Translations under genes and position numbers: made by a program
In this document: piece by piece, positions 1-9,831 of the stretch
How the letters are laid out: every line of letters begins with the position of its first letter
Position numbering within the stretch: the stretch's first letter is position 1
The notes under the pieces: generated by a model
What the model was told of the DNA's origin: nothing
Database searches by the model: none
Seen by the model: the letters and a program-made list of their open reading frames with translations, nothing else
Source of the DNA: an uncultured Verrucomicrobiales bacterium
GTDB taxonomy: Bacteria > Verrucomicrobiota > Verrucomicrobiia > Verrucomicrobiales > Akkermansiaceae
Direction of reading: 5' to 3'
Assembly: GCA_937928545.1 (NCBI GenBank)
Contig: CALGJQ010000013.1
Span: forward strand, 1 to 64,000
Length of the DNA stretch: 64,000 nt

Positions 1-1
1 C

Positions 2-1351
2 GCTCTCATCGAGTTCTACGAAAAGGAAAAGGCCATCGAGCGCACACGCGTTGTCGAAGCGCTGGAGTATGCCTTCTGTTCAGCTTACCGGAAGATGGTT
101 CCAGGTGCTGATGCCATTGAAACCCTACGGGCAGATATTAATGAAAAGAAGGGCGATACCCGCATCTTTGCCAGTCTCGAGGTGGTCGCTGATGATGACT
201 ACATCGATAAGTTCAACGAAGTCCCTCTCGCCGTTGCGACTAAGAAAGAAGCTGGATCGGTGATCGGTGATCGTGTCGATTTTGACGTCACACCCAAGAA
301 CTTTGGCCGCATCGCGGTTCAAACGGCGAAGCAGACCATGATGCAGCGTCTGCGTCAGGCTGAAAAAGAGAAGATTTATGATGAGTTCAAGGACCGCGCG
401 GGCGATATCGTCAGTGGTTCCGTTCGTCGTTTTGAAAAGAGCGATGTGATGGTCGATCTTGGGAAATTTGAAGCACGCATGCCCTCGAAAGAGCGGGTGG
501 GAACTGAAGATTACAACGTGGGTGATCGCATCCGCTGCTACGTGGTTTCGGTTGATAACGAAGGACGCGGGCCAGAGATTATCCTTTCAAGGAGCCATCC
601 GAACTTTGTGCGCCGTCTTTTTGAGTCAGAAGTTGCTGAAATTTCCGATCGCACGGTCGAGCTTCGTGCGGTGGCGCGTGAGGCGGGTTACCGGACAAAG
701 GTTGCGGTGTTCACGCACGATGACAAGGTTGACCCAGTGGGTGCTTGTGTCGGTCTACGTGGCGCCCGAGTGAAGAACATCGTTCGCGAGTTGAATAACG
801 AGCGTGTCGACATCATCCGCTGGAACGACGATATTTCTGAGTTTGTTTCCGAAGCACTCAAGCCGGCGATCGTTCGCAGCATTTCCCTCGATGAAGAGAA
901 CAAGGTCGTGAATATCACGGTTGATGAGGAAGATCTTTCTAAGGCGATTGGTCGTCGTGGTCAGAACGCTCGTTTGACTTCCAAACTCACCGGTTGGGAT
1001 GTGCAAGTTCGTAAGGACGAGAGCCAGCACGAGCAGTTTGAAGCTCGGGTGGGGGATGCGGCCTCGCATCTCGCAGAGACATTGGGGCTTGATCCTCTCC
1101 AGGCTGATAAACTTTTCCGCGCTGGTGGAGTCACCGTTGATATGGTGACGCAAATGCCCGCTTCTTACATCGCTTCTGCTTTGGAAGTTGAGCTAGAGGA
1201 AGCCGAGCGAATTCTCACGGCCTCTCAAGGTGGCGAAGCTCCTGCTGCTGAGCCAGCCGCTGAAAGCACTCCCGAAGCTCCCGAAGCTGAAACTCCAGAA
1301 GCAGAGCCCGAAGCTGAGGCTCCTGCTGCTGAAGAAACGAACGAGGGCTAA
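2..1351 (+). CDS. nusA: Transcription termination/antitermination factor NusA (5' truncated by window edge)
   Basis: NusA binds RNA polymerase and nascent RNA and modulates pausing, termination and antitermination. The frame is open from base 2, reading ALIEFYEKEKAIERTRVVEA before the first internal Met at 95, so the N-terminal domain starts upstream of the window. Domains follow in the usual order: rest of the NTD (to about 390), S1 domain (about 400-640, GDIVSGSVRRFEKSDVMVDLG), KH1 with VGLRGARVKN (about 740-780) and KH2 with AIGRRGQNARLTSKL (about 940-985). The protein ends in a low-complexity Ala/Glu/Pro tail (about 1230-1351) rather than the acidic repeat domains of E. coli NusA. infB and rbfA follow, the conserved nusA-infB-rbfA order. 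Confidence 0.96.
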   Translation, partial: ALIEFYEKEKAIERTRVVEALEYAFCSAYRKMVPGADAIETLRADINEKKGDTRIFASLEVVADDDYIDKFNEVPLAVATKKEAGSVIGDRVDFDVTPKNFGRIAVQTAKQTMMQRLRQAEKEKIYDEFKDRAGDIVSGSVRRFEKSDVMVDLGKFEARMPSKERVGTEDYNVGDRIRCYVVSVDNEGRGPEIILSRSHPNFVRRLFESEVAEISDRTVELRAVAREAGYRTKVAVFTHDDKVDPVGACVGLRGARVKNIVRELNNERVDIIRWNDDISEFVSEALKPAIVRSISLDEENKVVNITVDEEDLSKAIGRRGQNARLTSKLTGWDVQVRKDESQHEQFEARVGDAASHLAETLGLDPLQADKLFRAGGVTVDMVTQMPASYIASALEVELEEAERILTASQGGEAPAAEPAAESTPEAPEAETPEAEPEAEAPAAEETNEG

Positions 1352-1406
1352 TTTTTTCCTTTTCAATTATTTCAATATCTTCCCCACTTGAAAGACCCGC
1401 ATTAGA

Positions 1407-3533
1407 ATGGCCGACGACAAACCAAAAAAAGACTCCAAGGATGATGAAGTTCTCGATCTCTTGAGCGAGAAGCCCAAGCCCTCACGTCGTGAGCGGCAGC
1501 GTCAGGAGGCGTCCAAGGTTCAGACTGTGGATGATAAAAAGAAGGCGGCTTTGGATCTCGGGATTGAAGAGGATCAGCCTAAGAAGAGCACGGTCCGTAA
1601 AACCGAGAAATCGGGTAAGAAGGTTGTTCCGAGTATTTCCAATCGTTCGGAAAAAAAGGTGGATCCTGAGTTTGCGAAAACGCCACCACCTGCCGATCCA
1701 CCACCACCGTCAGAAGCCGCTGGGGAAGGCGATGATGGGGACGAAGATTCTGACGGGAACGTCATTAGCATTAAGCCGCCGATCATTGTAAGCAATCTTG
1801 CTGAGAAAATGGGTAAGCTGCCCTTCGAGATCATGGCCGATCTTATCAAGCTGGAGGTTTTTGTAGCTCCGACGCAAGCAATTGAGCCTGAGATTGCCGA
1901 AAAGGTCTGCGAGGCTCACGGTTTTGTCTTCGAGCGCGAGAAGCGTGAAAAGGGGAGTGGTGTTCACAAAGAGGTTGAGGTCTTTGAGGAGCCGGAGGCT
2001 GCTGAAGAAGAGCCGGAGGAGCAAATGGCTTACCGCGCTCCTATTATTACTTTCATGGGGCACGTCGATCACGGCAAGACCTCGCTTCTGGACTACATTC
2101 GTAAGGCCAAGGTGGCTAATGGTGAGGCTGGAGGCATCACGCAACACGTGGGGGCTTACAGTGTGAAGCATGGTGAGCGAAGCGTTACCTTCCTCGATAC
2201 TCCGGGCCACGCCATCTTTTCAAAGATGCGTGCTCGTGGCGCTGATGTGACCGATATTGTCGTCGTGATTGTAGCTGCCGATGATGGCATTATGCCGCAG
2301 ACCGAAGAGGCGATTAAGCACGCAAAAGCGGCTGGGAAAACGATCATCGTCGCGATCAATAAAGTCGACCTTCCGGCTGCTGATCCCATGCGAGTCATGA
2401 CTCAGCTGATGGAGCATGAATTGGTTCCTTCCGAAATGGGAGGTGATACCGAGGTGATCAAAGTTTCCGCGACAACCGGCGAAGGGGTTGATGAGCTTCT
2501 CGAGCTAATGGCGCTGCAGGCTGAAGTCTTGGAATTGCGGGCAAATCCAAAAGCCAATGTCCGTGCTGCGGTGATCGAGGCGAGCGTTAAAGCTGGTCGC
2601 GGAAATACTGCGACTGTCATTGTCGAAAGTGGAACACTCAAAAATGGTCAACCCTTCATCTGTGGTCCCTATGCGGGTAAGGTGAAACTTCTTCTCGATG
2701 AAAATGGGGAGCAAGTGAAAGCAGCAGGTCCTTCGACTCCGGTTGAGGTTCTTGGTTTTGCTGAGCTGCCGAATGTCGGGGATTCCCTCGTTGGAATGGA
2801 AAACGAGCGCGCGGCGAAGAAGCTTTCGGCCGAGCGGATGGACGAGCAACGTAAGAGCCGTCTGGATGCTCCGAGAAAGAACCGTCTGGAGGATATGATG
2901 CAGGCGGTTTCTGGCGGAGGGAAAGCTCAGCTGAAACTCATCCTTCGCTCTGATGTGCAAGGAACTGCTGAGGCAATCAAGAATGCGATCCTTGAAATCG
3001 ATTCTGAGAAAGTGGAGGCGAATTTCCTGATCGCGGGAGCTGGTGCAATTAACGAATCCGACGTTCTCATGGCGAGTTCTGCAGATGCCATCATCCTAGG
3101 CTTCAACGTCAAGGTGGACGGTAAAGCGGTGAAAGCTGCTAAGGCCGAAGGCGTGCAGGTGAAGCTTTACTCGATTGTTTACGAGCTCATCGACCAAGTG
3201 AAAGACTCCATGCTTGGACTTCTTGATCCTGAGGTTCGTGAGACTGTCATTGGTCGCGCTTCGGTGAAGCAGGTCTTCAAGGTCAACGGTGGTCGTGCTG
3301 CGGGTTGTGTGATTAAGAGTGGTAAGGTCACTCGTAAGGCACATGCGCGCGTTCTTCGTGGTAAGCAGCCCGTCTTCGATGGCAAGATGTCAACGCTACG
3401 TCGTCTCACTGATGAAGTGGATGAGGTGAAGGAGGGAATCGAGTGTGGTATTCGCCTCGGAAGCTTTAATGACTACGAGGAAGGTGATGTCATCGAGTGC
3501 TACACGCTCGATAAGATCGACCAAACTCTCTAA
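1407..3533 (+). CDS. infB: Translation initiation factor IF-2
   Basis: IF-2 is the GTPase that brings fMet-tRNA to the 30S subunit and promotes subunit joining. The 708 residues have a charged low-complexity N-terminus (1-115, with a Pro-rich patch near 92-102), an IF2-N-like segment (about 122-175) and a G domain with G1 GHVDHGKTS (218-226), G3 DTPGH (about 264-268) and G4 NKVD (about 318-321). IF-2 domains II-IV with the C-terminal fMet-tRNA-binding barrel follow. It starts 55 bases after nusA and ends 3 bases before rbfA, so the three are likely co-transcribed. Nothing is missing compared with the family. Confidence 0.98.
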   Translation: MADDKPKKDSKDDEVLDLLSEKPKPSRRERQRQEASKVQTVDDKKKAALDLGIEEDQPKKSTVRKTEKSGKKVVPSISNRSEKKVDPEFAKTPPPADPPPPSEAAGEGDDGDEDSDGNVISIKPPIIVSNLAEKMGKLPFEIMADLIKLEVFVAPTQAIEPEIAEKVCEAHGFVFEREKREKGSGVHKEVEVFEEPEAAEEEPEEQMAYRAPIITFMGHVDHGKTSLLDYIRKAKVANGEAGGITQHVGAYSVKHGERSVTFLDTPGHAIFSKMRARGADVTDIVVVIVAADDGIMPQTEEAIKHAKAAGKTIIVAINKVDLPAADPMRVMTQLMEHELVPSEMGGDTEVIKVSATTGEGVDELLELMALQAEVLELRANPKANVRAAVIEASVKAGRGNTATVIVESGTLKNGQPFICGPYAGKVKLLLDENGEQVKAAGPSTPVEVLGFAELPNVGDSLVGMENERAAKKLSAERMDEQRKSRLDAPRKNRLEDMMQAVSGGGKAQLKLILRSDVQGTAEAIKNAILEIDSEKVEANFLIAGAGAINESDVLMASSADAIILGFNVKVDGKAVKAAKAEGVQVKLYSIVYELIDQVKDSMLGLLDPEVRETVIGRASVKQVFKVNGGRAAGCVIKSGKVTRKAHARVLRGKQPVFDGKMSTLRRLTDEVDEVKEGIECGIRLGSFNDYEEGDVIECYTLDKIDQTL

Positions 3534-3536
3534 GAC

Positions 3537-3899
3537 ATGGCAAAGCGTCTCGATCGAGTCAACGAACTGCTGCGTCGCGAGATCAGCGCGGTGGTGCAGC
3601 GTGACTTCGAGTGGAATAATGCTCTTGTGACCATTACGGATGTGGACGTCACTCAGGACCTCAAAGAGGCGAAAGTCTTCGTAAGTATCCTTGGTGGTTC
3701 GACTCCGGGGATTTTGGATCAACTTTCGCGCAAGCGTGGCTTCATTCAAAGCAAAGTCGCCAAGCGAGTGACGATGCGTAGCACGCCCGTTTTGAGCTTT
3801 CGCGAAGATGCCTCGGCGGTGCGTGGAGTGGATGTGGTCAATCTCCTCGATGAGGTGGATAAGCTGCCGACCGCTCCACCTGAAGAGGATGATGCTTAA
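3537..3899 (+). CDS. rbfA: 30S ribosome-binding factor RbfA
   Basis: RbfA is a late 30S maturation factor binding near the 5' end helix of 16S rRNA. At 120 residues it is typical in length. The family pattern is clear: RVNELLRREISAVVQRDF at the start, then the beta-strand segment ITDVDVTQDLKEAKVFVSILG, and a C-terminal RSTPVLSFREDASAVRGVDV equivalent of the LxFxxDxSxxxgxri motif. ATG lies 3 bases after the infB stop, indicating translational coupling in the nusA-infB-rbfA operon. Confidence 0.95.
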   Translation: MAKRLDRVNELLRREISAVVQRDFEWNNALVTITDVDVTQDLKEAKVFVSILGGSTPGILDQLSRKRGFIQSKVAKRVTMRSTPVLSFREDASAVRGVDVVNLLDEVDKLPTAPPEEDDA

Positions 3900-3906
3900 G
3901 AGGACG

Positions 3907-4080
3907 CTAGTCTTCTTGAGATGAAGAATCTGAAGACATAGCATCGATTCCTGCGCCAGCTGCTTTTCCGGCGAGGCCGATCGTGGTAGTGGCGGCTTTC
4001 CCGACGACTTTGACGGGCGTGGAGATTAGAGAGCAAGATGAAAGGAGGCAGGCAAGGACAAGTGGGAGGAGGCGTGTCAT
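3907..4080 (-). CDS. Small lipoprotein, 57 aa, unknown function
   Basis: A 58-codon frame (with stop) fills the otherwise empty gap after rbfA. It begins MTRLLPLVLACLLSSCSLIS: a basic start, a hydrophobic stretch and a lipobox LSSC with Cys16, so it should be lipidated and exported. The mature part is Gly/Ala/Thr-rich (VKVVGKAATTTIGLAGKAAG) and ends in a Ser/Asp/Glu tail. This resembles small envelope lipoproteins that carry a short amphipathic V-x-x-x-G-x-A-x-x-T-T-x-x-x-A-G segment. It is convergent with rbfA, 7 bases away. No clear Shine-Dalgarno is visible. Function unknown; it is a coding call because of the intact lipoprotein signal. Confidence 0.72.
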   Translation of the reverse strand: MTRLLPLVLACLLSSCSLISTPVKVVGKAATTTIGLAGKAAGAGIDAMSSDSSSQED

Positions 4081-4132
4081 AAGAGAGACGGTAGTCGAAA
4101 TTGGGACTTAAAACAAGGCAAGGGGAGGGAAG

Positions 4133-5452
4133 CTATCGCCGGGTTCCTCGTTTGGGAGCTTGCTGGATTTGAGCTTGAGCTTCCGGGGAGAGACCACTGG
4201 TGAGAAGCCATGTTTTTGCCTCTTCTGGGCTGCGGCGGAAGTAGGCCTTTCCGACCCGGGTGAGAGATAGGGTTCTGATGGTCGGATCAGAGATGTCATT
4301 TGCCCAGGCGATGGCTGTTTCCGGATCTTGATAGGCGTATCCGATCGCGAAGCCTGAGATTGCCGAGTCGCGTTTCGGAGAGTTAGGCATCGACATGAGA
4401 TACTCTCCTGCGGCGACGGGGTCTTTATCCTCCCAATCTCCGAAGGCGGAATTGAGGCCAGCTTTTTGTCCTTCTCCTTCGGGGAGTTTGTCGAGCCAAG
4501 TTACGGCGGCAAGAGGTTCTTTTTCGGCCCATTCTTTGCCGACTTCTCTCACCGCACGAGCGGCGTAATCTTCGCTGGCAAATTTTTCGATCCATGCGGA
4601 GGAGGCTTCAGGGTCGGAGCGGACGAATCGTTCGGCGATCTCGTTCATTGCAGATCCTTTCATCGGGCCGTCATCGAGACTGGCGACCCAAAGCGAGGCT
4701 TCTTCATGACCACTGGAACGCAGGACTTCGTGCGCGACCGTTTCCATGAGGCGGGCGGCATTCTCCCGGCCTTCGGCGGCGAGTTGATAGACATAGCTGG
4801 CCGCTTCATCGCGATCACGGTCGGCAAGGCCGGCGACGATCCCGTTTTCAAGACGGGCTTTTTGCTCCGCCAGTTCTTCAGGGAGATTTCCGAGCATGGC
4901 GATGGCCCCTTCGGGATTGACGGTAGCCCATCCACTTATCAGTGACTGGAGATCCTTTTTATCGGCGGTCATGGCTTCGTTAAAAGCATCGGCTCCCGCG
5001 AGGGCGCCCCAAGCGTAGTTAAAGTCGCGCCATTCCTCTCGGTCAGCTCCAGCTGCGACGAGTTGATCGCGCATTGTCGCTACGTTTTCGGGGGTCATTC
5101 CTTCGAGCAATTTGCTAAAGGCGAGGCGTCGTTTTACAGGGTTAGGATCCTTAAAGGCTTCTTCGATCAAAGCCGCCATGCCATCGCTTGAAAAGGTGGA
5201 GGACCCGAAGATTCCGGAGATGAGATCGTGATCCTGATTCGCGGAAGGAGTGTTGCGGCCAGAGGGGCTGCGTCCTTGCTTGTTCTGAGAGGCAGCTCCA
5301 GAGGATCGAGTCGAGCCAGAGGAAGCAGAATAGCCTTCTTTTAGGCTTTGTTGGCTATCAGTTTCTCCCTCTTGCAACTGCTTGCCTAGAAGGAAGGCTC
5401 CAACAAGTCCGAGGGCCCAAAGGCCGTGCGTTTTCAACCTTCTTGTGCTCAT
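4133..5452 (-). CDS. Membrane-anchored helical repeat protein (DPxxAxxW repeats)
   Basis: 439 residues. A short cytoplasmic start (MSTRRLKT) is followed by one hydrophobic segment (about 9-24), then a Ser/Gln-rich linker to about 75. The rest is helical. From about residue 165 to the end I count eight units of roughly 30-35 residues built around the pattern D/E-P-x-x-A-x-x-W-x-x-x-L-P/D, for example DPEASSAWIEKF, EPLAAVTWLDKLPEG, DPVAAGEYLMSMPN and DPETAIAWANDISD. The repeat is TPR- or HEAT-like in spacing. I know of such proteins in Verrucomicrobia only as hypotheticals. A scaffold or binding role in the periplasm is inference. The gene stands alone, with a 99-base spacer to the next, divergent gene. 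Confidence 0.85.
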   Translation of the reverse strand: MSTRRLKTHGLWALGLVGAFLLGKQLQEGETDSQQSLKEGYSASSGSTRSSGAASQNKQGRSPSGRNTPSANQDHDLISGIFGSSTFSSDGMAALIEEAFKDPNPVKRRLAFSKLLEGMTPENVATMRDQLVAAGADREEWRDFNYAWGALAGADAFNEAMTADKKDLQSLISGWATVNPEGAIAMLGNLPEELAEQKARLENGIVAGLADRDRDEAASYVYQLAAEGRENAARLMETVAHEVLRSSGHEEASLWVASLDDGPMKGSAMNEIAERFVRSDPEASSAWIEKFASEDYAARAVREVGKEWAEKEPLAAVTWLDKLPEGEGQKAGLNSAFGDWEDKDPVAAGEYLMSMPNSPKRDSAISGFAIGYAYQDPETAIAWANDISDPTIRTLSLTRVGKAYFRRSPEEAKTWLLTSGLSPEAQAQIQQAPKRGTRR

Positions 5453-5551
5453 CCCGCGATCATATCGTTAAATTATGGATTCGCAATCGAATCTGTTTTG
5501 TAGGTCTTGATGCTTTTGAGGAGAAGGAAACGGGCTAAGCTTTAGCCAACT

Positions 5552-6787
5552 ATGACAACTAGAATTTGTGCGATTGTATTGCTGATGAGCTGGGCTCTGA
5601 GGGCTGAAGAGTGGCCACAAGTTCGTGGGCCGGAAGGGCAAGGAGTGGTGAAGGCGAAGGATGTGCCGGTAGAAATTGGTCCCGGAAAGAATGTGCTTTG
5701 GGAAGTTGAGGTTCCTGGAGAAGGGTGGTCTTCGCCGGTGATGAAAGATGGCGTGATCGTGGTGGCGACGGCGGTGAAGAAGGAGACGATCGATCTACAG
5801 GTCAGAGCTTATGAGGTCGAGACGGGGAAGCCTTTGTGGACACAGACTGTTTTTCAACCAACGGAAGAAGAGGCCGGTCATATTCATCAGAAGAATAGTT
5901 TAGCAAGTAGCACGCCGCTCTTGGAGGGAGATGTGGTCTATGCTCACTTTGGGCACATGGGGACGGCGGCCTTGGATTTAAAAAGCGGGGAGGTGAAATG
6001 GAAATTTCATAAGACCTATGCCGCGATGCATGGGAATGGAGGAAGCCCAGTGTTGATCGACGGGGTCTTGATTTTCAGTGCCGATGGAAAAGATGAGGGG
6101 CTTTTGAGGGGGCTGGATGCGAAGACGGGAAAGTTGAAGTGGGAGAAAAATCGGAAGATGGAAGTGGCGAGGAAGTTTTCGTTTGGGACTCCTTTGGTCG
6201 TTGATTCCGGTGGTGAGAAGGTGGTGGTCAGTCAAGGAAGTGGGATGGTGGGAGGATATCGGCCAGCGGATGGTGAGTTGATTTGGTGGGTGGATTGTGG
6301 AGATGGGTTTTCGGTTGTGCCAATGCCACTGCATCACGATGGAATCGTTTACGTGGCATCTGGTTTTATGGTTCCAAAGTTGCTGGCAATTCGTCTAAAG
6401 GGAGCGAAGGGGAATGTGACGAAGTCCCACGTGAAGTGGACGGCAAAGAAAGATATCCCCAAGACCCCTTCGTTTGTCTTGTCGGGCACGGAACTCTATC
6501 TGGTGGAAGATACGGGAAGAATGAGTTGCTTGGATCGTGAGACCGGTGAGCGTTTGTGGCGGGAGCAGTTGTTACGGAAGGTCTCAGCTTCGGTGACTCT
6601 TGTGAATGATCGGCTCTATACCTTTTCCGAAGAGGGAGAGGCCTTTGTCCATCAGGTCTCGCGTGAGGGGATGAAGGAGCTGGCGATGAATGAATTTGGA
6701 GAGCCGATTTTTGCGTCACCAATCGTTTGGGATGGCAACCTCGTGGTGAGGTCTAAGACGAAGCTTTGGAGGTTTGGGAAGAAATAG
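5552..6787 (+). CDS. Secreted PQQ-like beta-propeller repeat protein
   Basis: 411 residues with a short signal peptide (MTTRICAIVLLMSWALRAEE), then WPQVRGPEGQGV, the W-P-x-x-R-G-P signature that opens many planctomycete/verrucomicrobial PQQ-like propellers. Repeats of the form A-L-D-x-K-S/T-G-x-x-x-W-K/E (for example ALDLKSGEVKWK, GLDAKTGKLKWE, CLDRETGERLWR) are the PQQ/BamB-type blade motif. No dehydrogenase catalytic set is visible and no cofactor need be bound. The family is often found near DUF1501/PSD1 genes. A paralogue lies at 44384-45652. No Shine-Dalgarno precedes the ATG. Confidence 0.9.
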   Translation: MTTRICAIVLLMSWALRAEEWPQVRGPEGQGVVKAKDVPVEIGPGKNVLWEVEVPGEGWSSPVMKDGVIVVATAVKKETIDLQVRAYEVETGKPLWTQTVFQPTEEEAGHIHQKNSLASSTPLLEGDVVYAHFGHMGTAALDLKSGEVKWKFHKTYAAMHGNGGSPVLIDGVLIFSADGKDEGLLRGLDAKTGKLKWEKNRKMEVARKFSFGTPLVVDSGGEKVVVSQGSGMVGGYRPADGELIWWVDCGDGFSVVPMPLHHDGIVYVASGFMVPKLLAIRLKGAKGNVTKSHVKWTAKKDIPKTPSFVLSGTELYLVEDTGRMSCLDRETGERLWREQLLRKVSASVTLVNDRLYTFSEEGEAFVHQVSREGMKELAMNEFGEPIFASPIVWDGNLVVRSKTKLWRFGKK

Positions 6788-6985
6788 GGGGGCAATGGAC
6801 AAATGAACGATTGAAGAATGAACAATTTGCGTGGTTGAGGGCGGGGATCCGAAAGCTGGAGCTTTCGGCTACGCTTGGGAGTTGGGCTGCTTTTTGTGGG
6901 AACCGTGCTGCAGGATTGGCCTTTTTTTTCGATATGACGCTTCCATGACAATTGCCGAGAGATTTCGTGATAGTGTTCAGGCATC
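6788..6985. repeat. Spacer with dispersed palindrome CCGAAAGCT-GG-AGCTTTCGG (6849-6868)
   Basis: The 198-base spacer holds a perfect 9-bp inverted repeat with a 2-base loop at 6849-6868, followed by CTACGC. The same element, more or less degraded, recurs at 12038-12060 and 57322-57434. No coding frame is convincing here. The hairpin could end transcription from the upstream propeller gene, but no T-run follows immediately. Confidence 0.7.
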
Positions 6986-9808
6986 ATGAAAAGCAGATTA
7001 TTGATTTTCCTATTCATCTTTACTTCGATTCTCCACGGACAGACCTCGAAGGAGCTTCTCCGCGACGGTCTCTTCGCGGAAGAATCCGAAGGGGATTTGA
7101 AAACAGCGACAGAGAAGTATGAAGCTCTCTTGAAAGCCTTTGAGGCGGAGCGGAAAGTTGCGGCGGTGGCCCTTTTTCGTCTCGCGGCGGTTAAACGGAA
7201 GCAGGGGGATGATAAAGCGGCTTTGGCTCTCTATGAGGAGTTCGGGAAGAAGTTTGGGAGCATTGAGCCCCAGGCAACAATGGTTCGGGAGAATTATTTG
7301 GCGATCTCGGGGAAGGAATTTCCAAGCGGGGTGGAGGGATTTAGTGAGGAGGACAAGGAGTTGGCGAGGATCAAGAAGCTGGAGGTGACGAGTCCGGATC
7401 TTTTTCCAGATTTGAATGGGTTCGGAGAATACACAGGGAAAGGTTGGACGAAGGTTGTGGGATACCTTCTTAAAAAGGGGGCGGATCCTGACTATAGGAA
7501 TGCGATTGTTTCGGCAGCATCAAGCGGGAACCTAGTGATGATGAAACTTTTTTTGGGTGCTCCCAAGAAACCGTCTCAAACTAGAGTAAATGAGGCATTA
7601 GTTACCTCCATTCATCAACGCCATTGGCAGCTTGCTGAAATGCTTGCTTCTGCAGGGGCTAATATCAAAACGATGAACCCAGAGATTTTATCAAGCCCTA
7701 CAAGTTTTGCTTTCAACAAAGACGAGATCCAAACAGTTGTGAAGTACGGTGGTAGTCTAGATTATAAAATGAGGATACCACTTCATGCTGCATCTCTTGG
7801 TCCTGCAAATATAAATCAGAATCCACGAATATTGCCAAATACTGAAGTTTCGCAGTATTCCTATACGAAGGCTTTATTAGATGCTGGTGCGGATATTGAG
7901 GCGGCTACGGAGCTTGAAGGAGTGAGAGCACTCCATTTGGCGGCTTGGAAGAGCGATGAAAAGAAGATGCAAATTTTGATCGATGCTGGGGCTGATCTTA
8001 ATGCAATGACCAATAAACCTCCCAAGGGCAAGAATTGGACGATTGCTCAACAGTATTATGTAAGTTTCGCGATGGCACCCATCGATTGCGTTCCTTTGGA
8101 AAAAATTTCGTTTCTTTTGGATACAGGAGCAAAACCCACGCGGAACGTTTTGGATAAGGCGGTTGCGGCTGGAGAGGTTGAGTTGGTGAAGAGGTTGTTT
8201 GAAGCTGGTGTGGATACAAAAGAAGAATCGCCTCGGGGGTGGTCTCTTCTTGATACTGCTTTGAATACGGGGAATAACGATTTGGTTGACCTGGTTTTAG
8301 AGAATGGTGCTGACTTGAAGGATGCAAAATGGGAGATTCTGACTAAAAAAATGAAATTAAGGTACGCTCGTGACTTTCTTTATCCAGAATTTGTAAAAGA
8401 GAAGGACTTCATTGTGACTTTCCCTGAATGTGGTCAAAGAGAGGGCGTTGCTAGGCGCATTAAAGTGGGCTCAGAACTGATTGATGATCTTTTGGATTTA
8501 AAATTTCCGCAGCGAGCAGGTGATCCAAACGAAGCCTATGATCAATCAAACAAGGTGGATCTTGGAAGGCTGACTTGGACTCTCTTTCGAGATGGCGGAG
8601 CCGAGGTGATCGATATGACGCAATTACCGCTACCTGATTTTAAGAGTGGCGGCATTCTTGAGGTGACAGGATTTTCTGAGAATGCTTTTAAATGGCAGGA
8701 GCAGGGTTGGAGTGAGTTGAGGAGCCACCCATCTCAGCCAATTCCTTTGGCTCTTCTGAGGTCTCAGCGAGGTGCGTTTCAACTTACTCTTGAGGGGGAA
8801 ACTTGGGATATGATGCTTTGTCCAGATCTTCTAACCTACGATGTTAGTAGTTTCGACGTTCCTCAGACTGATTTGGCAGGTTTCCTTCGTCTGATTTCGT
8901 ATGGAGGTATTGACTACAGCAATGGTCCTCGATGGGAGATTGTTCTCCAAAGGGAGGGCTTTCCGGAGTTCAAGTTTGAAGAAAGAGATAGTTCCTTATC
9001 AAATTTTTCAATTAGGAAAGGAGATCGGATTTTTTTGAAAGAGAGGGAAGGCTGGCTTAGCGTTGAGAAGAGAGGGAGGCCTGAGTCACGTTTCATCAGA
9101 GCAAAGATTGAAGGGAAACCTGGTGGCTGGATATGGGAATTGGTAGACAAACCAGTTAAGCGACGGCCAAGTCTTTTGGCTCTCTTGGCCGACATTAATA
9201 TTGGTTTTGAGGAGAGTGAGCTCATTAGTGATGGGGTTTTAAAACCTTCGCTGTCTCAGTTCTATTGCCGGAGGATTCTTCCTAGAATGGATCTGAGCAG
9301 GATTGTTGTAAGGTCGGGAACTAAGCTGACAGTGATTAACTTAGAGGATAAGAGGAGCAAGCGAAGACGAGGCGAAAAGCCGTTTGATCTTGAGCTAAAG
9401 GGAGGGGATGAACTGCTTCTGAGGGCAAAGGATATCAGGGAGCCGGGATTTTTAGATGGGGCTCACCAGTATTTTCAGGACGCTCTGAATCTCACTGTGA
9501 TGTATCAACAGGGTCAAGAAGAACCAAAGTTGCGCACCCTTCGGTATCATCAGCCAAGGTGGTTAAGTTCGGTAAGGGGATTGCTTCCAATTAGTGACCC
9601 TGAAAGCGTACCCTCACTACGAGGCCCCTACCTCTCGTGGGGTATGGAGCCTACCCCAGGGAGATCGAGATTGGGGTATTCGATTCGAGTTGATGGCGAA
9701 CTTCACGAGATCAAAATGGTGAATTCCTATTGGCCTAAATCAGGTGATTTTATTGTGGAGAGGACGAAATCAAAACGGAATCGCTTCGTTCCGAAGCCCT
9801 CAGAATAG
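6986..9808 (+). CDS. Secreted TPR/ankyrin repeat protein
   Basis: 940 residues with a signal peptide (MKSRLLIFLFIFTSILHGQ). Residues about 20-95 look like TPRs (AAVALFRLAAVKRKQGDDKAALALYEEF). Residues about 150-460 carry ankyrin-like units with the hallmark GADxxx/LLxxGA pattern: LLKKGADPDYRNA, LLDAGADIEAA, LHLAAWKSDEKKMQILIDAG, LLDTGAKPTRN and LVLENGADLKDA. The last 480 residues match nothing I recognise; phrases such as GDRIFLKE and GGDELLLR recur and suggest a repeated beta domain, perhaps SLBB-like (inference). The stretch 7560-9600 is visibly richer in A/T and codes less G/C-biased than its neighbours. The product likely acts in the periplasm or at the cell surface. Confidence 0.85.
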   Translation: MKSRLLIFLFIFTSILHGQTSKELLRDGLFAEESEGDLKTATEKYEALLKAFEAERKVAAVALFRLAAVKRKQGDDKAALALYEEFGKKFGSIEPQATMVRENYLAISGKEFPSGVEGFSEEDKELARIKKLEVTSPDLFPDLNGFGEYTGKGWTKVVGYLLKKGADPDYRNAIVSAASSGNLVMMKLFLGAPKKPSQTRVNEALVTSIHQRHWQLAEMLASAGANIKTMNPEILSSPTSFAFNKDEIQTVVKYGGSLDYKMRIPLHAASLGPANINQNPRILPNTEVSQYSYTKALLDAGADIEAATELEGVRALHLAAWKSDEKKMQILIDAGADLNAMTNKPPKGKNWTIAQQYYVSFAMAPIDCVPLEKISFLLDTGAKPTRNVLDKAVAAGEVELVKRLFEAGVDTKEESPRGWSLLDTALNTGNNDLVDLVLENGADLKDAKWEILTKKMKLRYARDFLYPEFVKEKDFIVTFPECGQREGVARRIKVGSELIDDLLDLKFPQRAGDPNEAYDQSNKVDLGRLTWTLFRDGGAEVIDMTQLPLPDFKSGGILEVTGFSENAFKWQEQGWSELRSHPSQPIPLALLRSQRGAFQLTLEGETWDMMLCPDLLTYDVSSFDVPQTDLAGFLRLISYGGIDYSNGPRWEIVLQREGFPEFKFEERDSSLSNFSIRKGDRIFLKEREGWLSVEKRGRPESRFIRAKIEGKPGGWIWELVDKPVKRRPSLLALLADINIGFEESELISDGVLKPSLSQFYCRRILPRMDLSRIVVRSGTKLTVINLEDKRSKRRRGEKPFDLELKGGDELLLRAKDIREPGFLDGAHQYFQDALNLTVMYQQGQEEPKLRTLRYHQPRWLSSVRGLLPISDPESVPSLRGPYLSWGMEPTPGRSRLGYSIRVDGELHEIKMVNSYWPKSGDFIVERTKSKRNRFVPKPSE

Positions 9809-9831
9809 ACTAAATTACCGTAACTCTCTTC

